Positions 34,548 to 48,588 of a DNA stretch of 64,000 nt are shown piece after piece (position 1 is the first letter of the stretch; each line of letters begins with the position of its first letter). The translations under genes and the position numbers were made by a program. The DNA comes from Hirudinaria manillensis. Lineage: Eukaryota > Annelida > Clitellata > Hirudinida > Hirudinidae. The DNA is taken from the NCBI GenBank assembly GCA_034509925.1, contig CM067526.1, positions 9,689,629-9,753,628 of the forward strand, written 5' to 3'. The notes beneath the pieces are model-generated. The model saw only the letters and a program-made list of their open reading frames with translations. It made no database searches and was not told where the DNA came from.

Positions 34548-37500
34548 ATTATTATTATTGTTACGTTATGTATAGTCATATTATGTAATATTGATAATTT
34601 AATTTTATTAAAATATTATTTGAAAAAATATAATTGAATTTCATCAATAAATTGTATCTATAAAATGCATGTTTTTTTTTATTGCATATTGAATGCATGA
34701 TTATGAAATGAAAGTTAAAATATATAAACGAAAAACGTTAGGAATATTAAAGCTAAGTTAATATTTCAAAATGAAGTTTTGAAACTCTGTTCTCACGTTT
34801 AAATAACTAAATATTATAATATTATAAATATTATAGTAAATATTATAAGTTTTAATATAATATTGAGGCAGAAGAATAACAGTCGGATTATTAATAGCAT
34901 TTACAAAATAATACTTCATAATGCACTTATAATATTTTGTGATATTAGAATTTTATTTTCATTTTTAATGGTCCAATTTAGATTAAAATTGAATAAACCA
35001 CTCATTAGTATTCGAAAAACCGCTGAAATAACTTCAGATTTTAGATAATAAAACGAATTAAACAATTAATAATTTGTAGTAAATGCCACTACGTTAATTA
35101 TTAAAAAAAAATTTATAGAAATACCAGGGAATATTATCGGCAAGTTATTAAAGCAATAAAAACTGAAGTCATAAAGAACTTCTTCAAATTCCTCCCTGTT
35201 ATCGCTTCCTTTCTGTTGAAGGAAGTCAGCAAATTTATGATTCCCTGAACCCTCTTGCTTACAAAAGCATAGAAATTATTTTTAAATGAACCAATTTAAC
35301 CTGCTTAATAGTTTCACAACTTTCAGATAATTTTCTTTATTGATATCGCCTCGAATATACATTTCAGTTCTGTTCAACTTTCATCGAGGAAACTTTGTGC
35401 ATAAATTCATATTGTAGGAGTTGATTCAATTTGGAAAATAGGAAGAATGGATTTAAAACTTAAGTATGCAGAATAAAAGAAATTAATTTTTAAATGAAAT
35501 CTTATTTTCAGAGAAGTTACTATGATTTTTATTTATTTATTTATTTACTCATTATTCATGCCAGTGTCCTCCACGCGTGAAAGATTTATAGGTTAGCTGA
35601 AAATAAAATGTCATTTATCAGGAGCCTCAATATTTTGAGGATACCCTGCACCACGTTCTTTTTCTTATTATTAACATTATTCTTATTATTTTATTATTCC
35701 AATTATTTTTTATTACCATTATTCTTATTACTTCATAAAGGTATCAGATTATTAAAAATATAATGGGAATATTAATTTGTAAATGTAATTATTTTTATTA
35801 TTATTCCAATTATCGTCTTCATCAGCCACAAAGCGCTACCTCGTTTGTCATCTTTTTTTGCCTAAAATGTCACTAAATCCATCCGCAAGTGAAATGATTT
35901 GTGAGTCTAAAACATTCATTCAATTCGTCTTTTATTATTATTTTTATTATTATTATTATTGTTCGATTATTTAGGCCAATTAAACGTAAATGGCAATATA
36001 CAATGACCTTAAAAACGTGTTTAATTTGAATGATATTAAAAACATTTATCCATTTTTTATTTAATAAAATATTCGCTCGGAAAAGAGGGATGGAAATTAT
36101 TTCCTTGTCTTGAACTGCGACATGACAGTCATAAACATGTTTGCTGTTAGCTTCTCTCGTGTCTTGCCTTTAAAGTGAAGATGTCGTGTTTTCAAATGCT
36201 AGAAATAATTTACATTTTTTTTAAAGTCTTTTTTGGCACAATTTTTAGATATTTCTTTTCTCGCTCAAACTTTGCAATTGTCCATGAAATGCTGCTATTT
36301 CAACGACAAAGTTTCTGAAATTGATTGATGTTCAAAGCTGTTATTTCGAACAAAATGAAGGATTTGAGGTTTAAGAACCATCGCGGCATAAATTTTAATT
36401 CCTATTCGCAATGTCTGCCATTCATGGCTCCCAGACATTTTCAGAAGTTTATTATGGGAAATGTTTACATCTCAAATAAAAGCTTTCCTCGCGAATCACA
36501 TTTTTAACTTATTAATTATAAATAGAGGAAAAAATAAGACGAAATACATTAATAAACGTCACGTTACCAGCTGAAAAGCATGCTTAAATGTTTAAATGGC
36601 TCTTAAATACATCCTAAATGAAGAAAATCCTCGGACGAAATTCATCAAATTCAAGAGGAAACAAACGCTTTCCATGAATTCCAATGAGACTTCCAACTCT
36701 CTTCACTTGTTTCGGCTTTGAAAAAAAAATTCGACAAAAATTTCTTTTTTTTTCTTCATTCACGCGGAATGTCTGGCACTCCGCTTTTAACTTGTCACGG
36801 AAGAATCCATTATCGTTGAGTATCTGATAGGAGGGAATGGAATCAATCATTTCATTTGATTCATTTAATGCCTCTCGAGATTTATTCAACACTTCCACAG
36901 GAAAATTAATTTGAATTTTTAATTGACTTTCCATCCAGAGGGCAATAAATTCAAAGGCCCGCAATTCAATTGAGCTAACATTAAGTAAATGTATCTTATC
37001 TCTTTCTCATGTTTACCGATGGATGTAGCTGAGATTGGTAATGTACAATCTCGATATTCTACGAATTTTATTCCCTATGAACCTTTCTCCTTTTCGGGAC
37101 ATGTTCTCGTGAAATACAAGCATCCATTCCTCCATTCCATACAAAACACAATCTCATTGCGTTTAAATTTACACTCACTGCAGCATTAAAAACCCCTTTG
37201 AATGATTCGTTCAAATAAAATTCATTAAGTTTCTCAAAAATAAAAACAAGATCCATATCACTTCCATACGATCATTTTCAAAGTCAAAGCTATTTTAATA
37301 TTTAAAATAAATATGAAAATAACAGTAGTATAATAGTTGCAAAATTTAAGTTGAAATAGGATTACAAAACCCCGGAAATGACAATAATTAAATGATTAAT
37401 TAATTAAATGTGGAATTAAATACGTACAACTTTAACAATTCAAGGGAATGTTTTCGATAGAATTACACAATGAAATGTCAAAAGGCAGTTCCTTAAGACT

Positions 37501-37557
37501 TAAACTTAAGACTTAACATGACAGTTACACCTTATTGATCCATTGAAAATAAATAAT
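34548..37557. other. AT-rich spacer
   Basis: No convincing gene. The 116-codon minus frame at 36614-36964 is mixed in composition and non-repetitive (FPVEVLNKSREALNESNEM), but it has no recognisable domain and no clear splice sites. A TTTA tetranucleotide run lies at 35530-35550. Confidence 0.45.
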
Positions 37558-37575
37558 AGTAATAATAATAATAAC

Positions 37576-37652
<77 letters not shown>
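37558..37652. repeat. (AAT)n microsatellite
   Basis: About 30 units, perfect from 37577 to 37652. It generates a poly-Ile minus frame. Confidence 0.95.
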
Positions 37653-37654
<2 letters not shown>

Positions 37655-37996
37655 TAATGAATGCATGATAATACCATATCATTTATCCCTACATTGTCAT
37701 ACTCAGTTACAACATATTTATGTCTCACCTCAGTGATGGTCGAAACTCAAACGAACTGCTAATAGATCATAAATGAAAGGCGAAATTGAAATTCTTGTAA
37801 TACATAAATTAGCGATGAATATTTTAGTAGGTTGTCTGTAAAAGATGTTGTGTACGACAGATGTTGTATATCTCCCTGTGTAATCATTAAGCTAATTAGC
37901 TTTGCAAATGCTTCCCTTCCAATATTGCATTAGACCAACGGTAATTGTACCGCTGTGTTGTGGGTTAAATTCTAGCTTCGGGAGTAACCTTAATAT

Positions 37997-37997
<1 letters not shown>

Positions 37998-38051
<54 letters not shown>
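37998..38051. repeat. (AAT)n microsatellite
   Basis: About 18 perfect units, some 350 bp from the previous AAT array and in the same phase of writing. Confidence 0.95.
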
Positions 38052-38052
<1 letters not shown>

Positions 38053-41000
38053 GAAAAAATAATAATAATAGTATAAAAATTAATATTTTAAAGTAATTTT
38101 ATAAGTTCATCGCTACATACTTAAAACCACGCAGAAGTGCTTCTAGTAATGTTATTCTTCGCTTAAGCAAATCGCATGTGTTATATTTGGTTGGGTAAAA
38201 GCATTTGAAGTGATTTTTGAATTTTAAAATCCACCGTTTGAGACAGATTGAAAATATTTAAAGAAATAAAAGTTACGAGCAAACGAGAAAGTGAAGAAGA
38301 AGCCAACTCTGAATTAAAAAGCCAAACCTTCCTTTCTGTGTAAGTTGTTCCAAAGCGAACGATGATTGTTGGAAATATTTGCAAACGAAACTACACCACA
38401 CTCATGAGAACAACTCAAGACTTTAACTGAAAATCTCGAAGAAATTAAAATAATTACCAATTTATATTATGAATTTATGTTATAAATTGGTCAAAACCCT
38501 CAAAAAATAGAAGAAACTTTGTCACGATGGAAGCAAAAAGAGGATAGGATCTTGTCTGTTTGAAAGCAAAGCACAAACCTTGAATGCATATGTTGGTTTA
38601 ACTCAAACTTCTGAGTTTGACACCAGAACAAAGACGGACAATAATGATGACTGAGGAGGCAAATTAAGCTCATTATCTACGATTAAACAGAAGATAAATC
38701 TAAAGACGTTGACAGAAAGAAATTACAAGTAAAAGGTTAAACAGAGGCATTTTGGATATGATTGGGATGAAAAATAAGTAATTAGTGTTCAATATTAAAT
38801 AAATAAATTACAGTAATAATAGCAATAATAATATTAACAACAGCAATTTTAATAATGATAATAATATCAATAAAGACGGTTCTATAAATTATTGTTGTAA
38901 TTAATATTAGAGTTTACAAATGTCCCCCTGGTCCAAAATGTTTAAAATGCATTTAAAATATGAATTCTTGAAAGAAAACAATTTTAAAAGTTTGTAATTC
39001 TTCAATTTAAAGATTCTTCGTTCAATCTCTCCAGGATTATTGAAACCATTCTTCCTTCAGAATTTAAAATAGAAATTCAAGAAATTGTCATTAATATTGA
39101 ACGATCTCAGTCCAAAATTTTGTATGTTTTTCTGGTTTCCAATCTTAACACCCTTTGACCTCGTTGTTGAAGTGTCCCTCATAAATCTTTCCATTCATTT
39201 TCATGGAAAGTGCAACAAGTTCCACGCCTTTCCTCAACATGTTATCATATCAACGTTTTGTAAAAATCCTACTTTCGAAGAAATTATAGACTGACTTCGT
39301 GAATTCAATCGTGAATTCGTGATTTTAAAACAATTTAATCGGGAATGGTTTAAAATGTCTTTCGAAATTTCCATTCGAATACGAATGTAAAACTATTTTT
39401 TCCTATTATTAGGAAATAGTTGGAAATAAATTATTTCTGTTAGAAACTAAATTATTTCTCGAAATAATTACACATGGATCGCAGGTACACGGAGAACGGC
39501 AATGAAATGAAATTAATGCGAAAGGAAAACATTGATAGGATGTCGAAATGATGTGCCGGTGCACACGGAAGCACAAAACCCAACCTTACTTCTTATCCGG
39601 ATGTTTAAATATGCATAAATTTCTTTTCTTCTTTTGTTTGTCAGAAAATGAGACTCTTGGAAATGTAGAAAAGTATTAATTACTTGACAACGTCAGTTTT
39701 GAATTACAAATGAGCAGGAAAAAAGAAATCCATTTTACGTCCAAACGACGTCTTTAAATTCTTCTGGTTTGTACGCAAAATATCCTTAGAAAAGGTGTCG
39801 GAAATTGAAGAAATGATGCAGTGGAACCCTGCCTTGCAGTCCGTACAACCATCTATAAAGCATTCAATGTCATCATTTACCAAGGACTCGGAACAAATGA
39901 GAGCCACGCCTCTTTTAAAATCCGTTATAATATTTATGGAATTACAGCAGCAAAGCTAAGAGGTAATAAATATTCAGTTAACCTTTGGTTTGTAATAAGT
40001 TTCAAATGTATTACTTGCCACTAACATCGTCCGAGCGCCCGCATGAATAATGCAGCAGCAAATTATTTGAGCACTTGAAGGGCAATTTAAATTTTAAAAC
40101 ACTGAAACATGGGTTTAAATTGATATAAATTCTTTATTTCTCATCTTTTTAACAAGCTGTTAAATTGGAAAACAAAGAATTGATGGGCATTGTTATGATT
40201 ATCAGGTGATTATCAGTTCGTCAATTTAACTCTAGGAATTTAAATTAAATTTATTTTCAACAGATATTTATTTTAATGTTAGGAAAAACTCCTGAAAACA
40301 ACATAAACCGTAAATTCCGTAAATGTTTCAGATAACTAAAACACGTCCCACATCTCCAAAAATTCAAACAAAGCTGGTTTACGAGTATGACCTGACAACC
40401 AACCGAATGACGTGGATATTTGACACAGATCGAAATCATCCAATAATCGCCGTCCAAAATAGATCAAGGACTGACCTATATGGATTGACCGCTTAGACAT
40501 ATGAGCAAATTTCGTTTGGAATGTTGCGATCGTCATCATCACCACCACCGATACCAACTCCGTCATCATCATCATCGTCATCGTCATCATCATCATCATC
40601 ATCATCACCAACGACAAGACCGCTGGGTATCCTTACATCAAAAGTCTGCATTTGAAGGAGATTGAAAGCCTAGTGCTTAAAAATACTTTTCATTTGCTTG
40701 AGTAATAAAAACACATTTCTCTAGCAAATGCATTTGTTTACAACGCAATGTAATCATAATTCATTCATTCATTCATAATTCATTCATAATTTCATGAACG
40801 ATCAACAAAAGCAGTTTAAAAAACGAGACCGAGAAGCGCTAAAGTACAATTAAGTCACGAATGTTGTTTTCCTGGAGAGAATCTCAATCAAGTTGCATCA
40901 GCTTCGGCGAGTGTTGAAATCCTATTTGCATCCAAAGTTGCTCGCATCCTGTCGAGAGCAGGTGCACGCCTCCATTAAATTGGCGGCATTTCATTGAAGG

Positions 41001-41100
41001 TCGAAAGGTTTTTAATTTTTTTTTTTTACTTTTTCGCAGGGAAATCGAGGGAAAGTGATTTTTTTCTCTTCAAATTTGCTGATGAGGTCGACGTTCTGTT
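38052..41100. other. AT-rich spacer
   Basis: A CAT/ATC triplet run lies at 40535-40612. The complementary frames at 39704-40024 fall in a slightly less AT-rich patch without a recognised family. Confidence 0.5.
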
Positions 41101-41225
41101 GACAATCTGAACATGTTTTTCTGTTTTTATTATGTTTATTTTTTTTATTTAATTATAAAAACAAAACAGAGCCACGGTTTTCAGATTTAAAATTTTATTT
41201 CAGTCTTCAGTCTTAAACAGAAATT
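41101..41225 (+). repeat. Local direct repeat, copy A
   Basis: Begins GACAATCTGAACATGTTTTT and shares about 125 bp with 41791-41918 at an offset of exactly 690 bp, including AAAACAAAACAGAGCC and TTTTCAGATTT. A few indels separate the copies. Confidence 0.85.
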
Positions 41226-41790
41226 CAAGGAATTCAGGGAGAATTCATTCCATGAATTTCATGCATTTTGTCCATTTATTTTTGCTCAATTCTTCTATGA
41301 AAAAATCCTTTCTTTGGTCTCTTAAGCTCTCCTGGGTGGTCCTGGACATTAAAATCACTTACGTTTCAACACTTTCAGTGCTCAGAGTCTTCCATTGAAT
41401 TTCAACTTTATTCTTATTCTAATAAAAATAATAATAATTATTGTTATTATTTTTAATTATAACTAATAATAATAACAATGAAGATAAAACTATTTTAATG
41501 CACAGAATTATATTACCTTATTGAATCAGCATAACCCGAACGGTTGTATATAACATTAGTTAATTGAAGTTCTATAATGAAAAAAATAATAGAAAAGAAA
41601 AATATTAATCCAAGCATTTACGAAAAAGGACATGTAAAGATATTGTACGACATTGGGTCGGATACACATAAAAGTGAGACCCTGGTGTTTTATTGGGTGC
41701 TGGTTTCACCCGACTTTATGGTGCTGTCATATTTATCTGAGCAGAAATAATCGCACAATAAAATATGGACACTGCATTTATCGCTACTTT

Positions 41791-41918
41791 GACAATCTGA
41801 ACATGTTTTTTCTGTTTTTATTATGTTTATTTTTTTATTTTTAAAAACAAAACAGAGCCGCTGTTTTCAGATTTCAAATTTTATTTTAAAGTGCTTCAGT
41901 CTTAAAGAGAAATTAAAC
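41791..41918 (+). repeat. Local direct repeat, copy B
   Basis: Partner of copy A at 41101-41225. The 690-bp unit could be a diverged tandem duplication, or two insertions of one short repeat. The intervening DNA (41226-41790) is unique as far as I can see. Confidence 0.85.
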
Positions 41919-43168
41919 AGTTCGGTGTCAGACGTAGTAGGGCTTCTCAAATCTGTGTTTTGTATGGATCATTTATTAATAATAAAATCAGTTAAAAGAA
42001 AATTAATGGAGATTGTAATTTACAAAATCTTAATTTATCTAACCATTTTAAGATAATATTAAAAAAATCAAATATTTCAGAATAGCTGAAAATAATTTTT
42101 AGAATTATTAATGATTTATAAAAGCAGCATTCTTAATTTTATAATTACGTTTTGTTTATTATGTAAATAAAATTATAAATTAATTATTCAATGAGCATTA
42201 AGATCAGGAGTATAACTGATATTTCAATCAGTTATAAATGATCCATGATTGATAAAGTTAATCCTTCAAACGTGATATTATGAAAACAATTTCATTGTAT
42301 TTCAACGAATTAAAGGTTAGGGTTAGGTTATTCAATACAGTTTTAATATGTGACATTTATGATATTATATGAATTATTAGGTTTTCAAGTGATATCACAT
42401 AAAATGAATTATTTATGCAAAAGGGAAAATTATTTTTAATTTTATTTACAAAAAACGACCTTAAAAATTGTTGATTTTTCGCCGAGAAAATTCTGATGGT
42501 GATGGATGGGAAAATCTCTCTGAGGCATCCACGATGCGGCTTAATGAAGGATTCTTAGTGGTCCGATCATGCTAACAATCTTGTTAGGTTTTAAATTTTC
42601 ATTATCATTATTATTATCACCGTCATCATCATCATTATTATTATTATTATAATTGTAATAGGGTTAGGGTTAATAAATTATAATTATAATTATTATAACA
42701 TTATTGTTACTATTATTAGTTTTGGAACTTCCCATTAAAGGATTCATACTGTTGAACTGCACGCTTTCCTAAACCTGCCACAAGAAGTCACTGAAGCAAA
42801 ACTGGAAGCAAAGCCAAGCACTTGGACATCCAAGACAAAGCCATTTAAACTATTCTTTGTAAAACTAATTGTACTAACAATTATTTTTATTAATTAAGTT
42901 ATTATTAAAGACTAAATGCTTAGAGATAATTTGAATTACGTGGGATCATATTTTTAAACATATTATTAACTTATTATTATTATTATTATTAACTTCTAAG
43001 GAATATTTTATTTGATTCAAATAAAAAGGAAATTGTGATTTGTAAGTTTTCATGGGAGATCCAGTCCACGTCGTCATAATTAAGAAAATAATTTTTAAAA
43101 AATCATTTTTCAATTTATATCAAACAAATATTGATATTTGAAAAAAAAAACTAAAGTAGTCCACCAAT
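41919..43168. other. AT-rich spacer
   Basis: Contains single TTAGGG-type motifs (GGTTAGGGTTAGG at 42315 and AGGGTTAGGGTT at 42660) too short to call arrays. No gene seen. Confidence 0.5.
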
Positions 43169-43241
43169 ATATATTATTTATATATGTTATTTATATATAT
43201 ATAAAATATGATAATATATAAATGTATATATAAATAATATA
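43169..43241. repeat. AT-rich inverted repeat (hairpin-forming)
   Basis: A 17-bp perfect stem: TATATATTATTTATATA at the left and its reverse complement at the right, separated by about 39 bp of further TATA-rich DNA. Confidence 0.6.
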
Positions 43242-46200
43242 TACATCACACACATCTGTGAGTGGACAACATTTGTGTAAAACATTTTACATTTGAGAAT
43301 GTAATTAGAAAGGAGCTTATTAAACAGTGTAAATGAGAAAATAATTATTTAATACAACGTTGTTAAATAATTATAAATGTTAACTGATAAACATTTAAAA
43401 TAACTTTTAAATGATAAATAATCAAAATAAGTTTTAAATGCAACCAAAGCTCATTCGTCAACCGGTCATTTGTTAGTCTCCGTTGACCAGCATTCCATAT
43501 GAATGTCTTTCGCATGCAGAAGACATGACTCGAAAGATCAATTTTTTCAGAAAATTATTTAAATTTAAATTTTTATTTTAAATTTATTTTGCTTATTAAA
43601 TGCTAATTTGTACTGAAATTAGTATTAAATGCACCGGGAAACCTTATTTTAATTACTTCGCTAAATAGTTAATTTCAATTATAATATTAATAGTAATTCC
43701 AATTATAATATTAATAGTATGTGTGAATTCCTCTTAAATTTATGTGGGTTTAGTATTTAAATATTTGTGAAGCGTAAATATTTGCAAAACGGTTCACAAA
43801 ATCTTAAAGAGCTACACCTGTGAGGGTGTGTTCTTGGTGTCCATTGAATGTTGGTCGTGAAATATTAAAATATGTTTCCACATTAATTACAAAAAATAAC
43901 CTCTTATTAATCATGTTATGGTTTAATAAAGGCCGATTAATGAGACAAAACTAATAAAGCGATAATTTAATCAAATATTAAATATTAAAATTAATTAAAC
44001 TTGTTAGAAATAATCTCGCTCGGTTAAGTTGACTTTCCATCTCCTATTGAATTGAAATCATGTCATAGGTTGTAATAGGTAATTAGTAATTAACGTTTAT
44101 TTATTCTGAAATAATAAATTAAATTAAGTTTGTTTTTAAAACAAAAACAACAATTCGCAAATGAATTGCTTTCCAACTGATCGAGTGTCAGGTGCTGGGA
44201 TGTCTCAAGCCATAAACATGTCATTTGTCATCAGCTTTTTATCAAATTTTATACGCAATTTGTTTTATTATTATTGTTATTATTATGTTTATTTGACGCA
44301 CTATTATGATATATTACGATATATCTTGCATAATATATTACATCTTGCTTAAGTTTTCCAACGAAAAAAAAAAAACATTTATTCGCAAGAATTCCAATAA
44401 ACAATTTCATTTGAAATCTGATGAATTTTTAAACAAAATCTAAACCCCGGATCTCCTATTGAATAATTCATGCGTTCTCTCCAGCCAATCAAACAGGTTG
44501 TTTGTTGATTTTCTGACAAGCATCCATCTCTGGGTGGAATATTTCGAAACGTTTTCAGGTCCAACAAGAGAAGCCTGAACATTGATGGGATCTTCGATGC
44601 AACTATTTTTCCGTTTCTTAGGAGACTTAAAGACATTCATTGAAGTCTTCGTTGAAGAAAAGATCTTTTTGTTGCATGTCCGTTGTAATGAAGTTTCGAT
44701 TTTGTACGGACAAAGAACGCTCGTTTGACCCGGATACATTACTTATCCGATGCGAATACATCTCGTTCTACCAGGTAATTAAGAGGTTGTGACTTTAATT
44801 ACGGATAAACGCCCGTTTATTTCTTGCTTAAATTTCATCTCTTCTTGAATGTGCAGCATTTGTTGTGCAATTGTTGTGCAACTTGTTGTGCAACTTGTTG
44901 GCTCCAATTTCAGTTTCCAAGTTTTTTTCTCTTCAATTTTTCAAATTCTTTAAATGAATGCTTTCAATTTCATACGACATTTTGTTCAATTTCCGTGAAA
45001 TTTTCAAAGCAAAACGAATCGTTATGATTTACGACGCGTTGTATCTCACGTTGCAGTTTTATTTTTGAATCTCAGGGCAACCACCTCTCTGTACTTCATA
45101 TTGTCTCTTTAAGAATCTCGTTCAAGAAAAGTTTTTATTTTCATTTTGTAAATAATAAATTAACTTTAATTTAGAATAAAGTTTCAAAGCCATGAAACAA
45201 AAAAATAAAATAATAGTTTAAAGACCCCGCAGATTTTCCAACTTCCTGGTGAGAAATTTTACAAAAAAAATTTGAGAACATCGAAACCGGAAACGGTTTA
45301 AAAAAATAGTTCATCGGAAATGAAAACAACTGACAACCGAAACAAATTCTCGTCGAAGTGTCGTGAATTTTTCAAAATTTTTTTCGAAACGAAGTCAACT
45401 CAGACTTATGACTCGTGTTTTTTCACAACACCAGGTTATGGTTCACATCCTAGAAGGTCAACCAGTCCCCCAAAAGATCCTCAAACATTTTTATTTCTTC
45501 TTTAAGAATGTTTCTCTCGAGCGTTGAATTTTTGCTTTCCCTAAATTGACGGTTCTCGCGTCTGAAATTCGCATTTTAATTGTGGATGCTTTGAGGCAAT
45601 CTGTGTTTTCAAAATTTCCCGAGAAATTTATAAAAAAAAAAGAAGAGTTTTGATGAGGATTGCGTTTGCATGAAATTAAATTGGAAATGCTTTGCTTTAC
45701 GAGCGCTTAACAGAAGTTTCTTTAACGTCTCCGAACAAATTTGATGCCTTTGATATCCACAGTTGCAAATCGTTCTTAGAACGTGTTTCGGAGAGGAAAC
45801 CGAACCAGTCACTTGTGTTTCTAGGTCACTTGAGCATTTTTGATGTTCAGTCTTTGCAAAGTCACTGACATAGACAGACTTCTATTCGCATAGGAATGTT
45901 TAAAATAACCTTTTGCAGACATTTTGCAGTGTTTTCTGAATTTTCCGTGGCAATCATAATTTTTTCTTTTGTATTTCAACAAGTCCATCGTTGCACATCG
46001 GGATGTTCTCTCTTTTCTCTCAGTTGATTCTGCAGTTCAATCATTGAAGAGGATGATGACTTCCACCCGTAGAAGAAGGCGTCTTACAAATCTTAAATGA
46101 TAAATTATGTCATTAACCAATAATTTTATTGCAATCGTAGTTACAACAATTTTTCAATTTGCTTTTTTTCCTTTTTAAGCTAATCTTTTTCTTATTCTTT

Positions 46201-47347
46201 CAGTCGATTTCTTAGCGATTGTCCTTAACTTGTCCTTAGAACCATCCAGATTTCCTAAGTTATTTGAAAATTTATTTGATTTAAAGTTTCATAATTAAAT
46301 TGAATAAAAGTGTATTTATAAGATTAAAGCCATTTTTAGGAGATAAAGAATAGAATCATTTTAAAGTTTGAGAAACTAAAAGAATTCATTGAAACCAATT
46401 TCCGTTGATCAGAGATTTATCCACCTTTTTCACATCCTGACTTCCTGAGATATTTTCAGTCAAAGATGCTTTTGATAACTTTTCAATTAACTCATACGTT
46501 AACCCTTCCTCAGTCTGTCTTTGTATGTTAAGAATTTATCTGTTTATTTATTTAGCGTAAAATTCATTTTACTTTGTTGAAGATAGACAAAATAAATTAT
46601 AAAAGATGTAATAATAAAATATTCATAATTACCAATGTAATTGTTCGGGTAATTATATTTTTCAATAGCTGTCACCATAGAATTACTTGCAAGTGAGATG
46701 TTGTGAATGGGTCTTCGAATACGTTACGTAATTAATTGGCAGCTTATTCTATTTCTTTGAATATTTTCTGTTAATATTATTCGTTTAATAGTTTTGTAAT
46801 ATTACTAATCCGTTACTTCTATGCATTCTCAAAATGTTTCGATCAAAATTTAAAACTCTCTTGTGAAATAGGTCGTATAAGCAATAAATTATTTTAATCA
46901 ATTTATTAAATGTATCATTTAATCAATATTTGGAAATATAGATTTTATAAAATTATTAATATTTATAAATCACGTGAAAAGTCGCTAGCATAAGAAATTC
47001 TTTGAGTTAATCATCAATTGAAAATAATAAAAAATTTTTAAATTTAAAAATAATTGAAAGAACTCGAAAAATCTACATTTAAAGGGAGATCCATTAGTCC
47101 GACCACTTGAAATCTTCTGCATTTCTGTGATTCAAGTTTTATTTTCCTGAATAATTTATTAAATTAATCGTAGAAATTCTCTTTCAAAAACTTCTGAGAT
47201 TAAAGATTGTGAATGCCAATTGGACTGAACTTCAAAACAAATGTCGAAAATCTTGTCAGATCCCATGACCTTTAACGTACTCATCTCTTGAAAAGATCAT
47301 GTTTTTGGTGCTGCATCTGTCCGGAAGTGATGATGATAATGATGATG
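43242..47347. other. AT-rich spacer
   Basis: Two overlapping minus frames at 44379-44739 are non-repetitive but compete with each other, and neither shows a domain. A 12-bp tandem TTGTTGTGCAAC lies at about 44868-44900. Nothing else is recognised. Confidence 0.45.
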
Positions 47348-47352
47348 ATGTC

Positions 47353-47499
47353 TGTTATGTTTTCGAATCGCGACGTATCGTCCAAGCGATTGCTAGTCTA
47401 GTTCGTGTGCGTAAGGCCCGTTTATTAACAAATAATTCTGCGTGGACCTGCGTCCCAAAATCATATTATTATGTAATATAATTATGCGATTATATTACA
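47353..47499 (-). repeat. 3' LTR of the miniature element (minus-strand orientation)
   Basis: 147 bp, TG...CA termini. It shares with the other LTR the blocks TGTTATGTTTTCGAATCGCG... and CATATTATTATGTAATATAA.... It holds a middle segment (about 47405-47450, CGTGTGCGTAAGGCCCG...) that the other lacks. Confidence 0.88.
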
Positions 47500-48588
47500 T
47501 CTCCCACCCAAGCTTTTTCACTTGAAAGCGTAACGGGCTGAGGGTTTCACAATCCTTCCATAGTAGTTTTAATTTCCGCATTCGGGGATCATTCATCGGA
47601 AGATGTTGTAATCTTGCAGCTCTGGTGTTACTGAGGTATGTTCCTGATCTGTGTTTGTGCGATTTGCTGGTGGAAAATGAATCCATTGCTTTTTGCGTCG
47701 GAAATATGAATCTTCTATTCCGGATGAACTCTTGACCGCTATCTGTCGCCACTCTGTACCTCCATGATCTCTCGTTAGCCTTTACTTCTCCTTTCCTCCA
47801 CCCACTGTCAGTCCTGAATCTCACTCTAGTACCAGGACTGAGGACTCGATGCTGCGTTGAGTGGTACAGGTCATGATTTTTCTTGGACTTTTCCTGAACC
47901 TGTTGCAATTGCTTTCCAGCTTGTGAGGTTCTGCAACATTTTACATAGTGATTTTGTTTGCCACAGGATGAGCACTGCTTGCCAAACGCTGGGCATTTCT
48001 TTTGTGGATGCCTTCTCCCACAGTTTCCACAGTGTACTTGGGAGGCGCACGACCGCTTTGGTCCTTTTAAGGGTTGACATTCTAAGGAGTCTATTACAAA
48101 AGTATGCCTTTGACTTTCTAGACTGCTGATTGTCCTGACACGGCAGACCCTCTCGAAGTGGTTGCCTTTACCACACCTTCTGCACACCCTCCCTTTGGCT
48201 GGACATCTTGACCCATGACGTTGGCCACAATTCCGACATTCTTTTTCCTCCTGCTTCATCAATATGGGCTTTGTGAGTCTCCAGATATCTCTGCTACTGT
48301 CGATCATGCTTCGTCGTGTAAGAACTTGTCATCTTCCTTGTCGAAATCCATGTCGTAATAGACCGACACCGCTCCAGCTCCGAGAGCTTGGAGGAGAAGA
48401 GACATCCTTTTGTCCTCTGGGAGCTGATCACCTTTTCGTAGTCTGTAAAAGGTATCATACCCGCTCTTCCATCGTCTCCACGCTTCCGCTAAATTGATCG
48501 AGTCCAATTCCAACGGAGGTGGCGGTGGCAAGATAAAGGAGCTATCGCCAGATGCCTTGAGATCCGAGACTTTCGTCGACTGCGCCAT
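47495..48588 (-). pseudogene. Gag remnant with four zinc knuckles fused to an integrase C-terminal tail
   Basis: The frame starts MAQSTKVSDLKASG at 48588, with the A of ATG being the last base of the 5' LTR. It gives an N-terminal Gag segment (LAEAWRRWKSGYDTFYRL) that ends at a stop near 48305. In another frame it continues with two pairs of zinc knuckles: CX2CX3HX3C plus CX2CX4HX4C, then CX2CX3HX4C plus CX2CX4HX4C. Next comes GTRVRFRTDSGWRKGEV...YRVATDSGQEFIRNRR, which resembles the C-terminal end of Ty3-type integrase. Capsid and all pol enzymes are deleted. The last codons ATG TAA run into the 3' LTR. Confidence 0.8.

Noticed and set aside
36614..36964. 116-codon minus frame
   Set aside because: Non-repetitive but no domain, and the end is a poly-T/poly-F-type stretch; chance cannot be excluded.
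44379..44739. 99-codon and 85-codon minus frames without repeats
   Set aside because: Two competing phases over the same DNA and no family resemblance; left uncalled.
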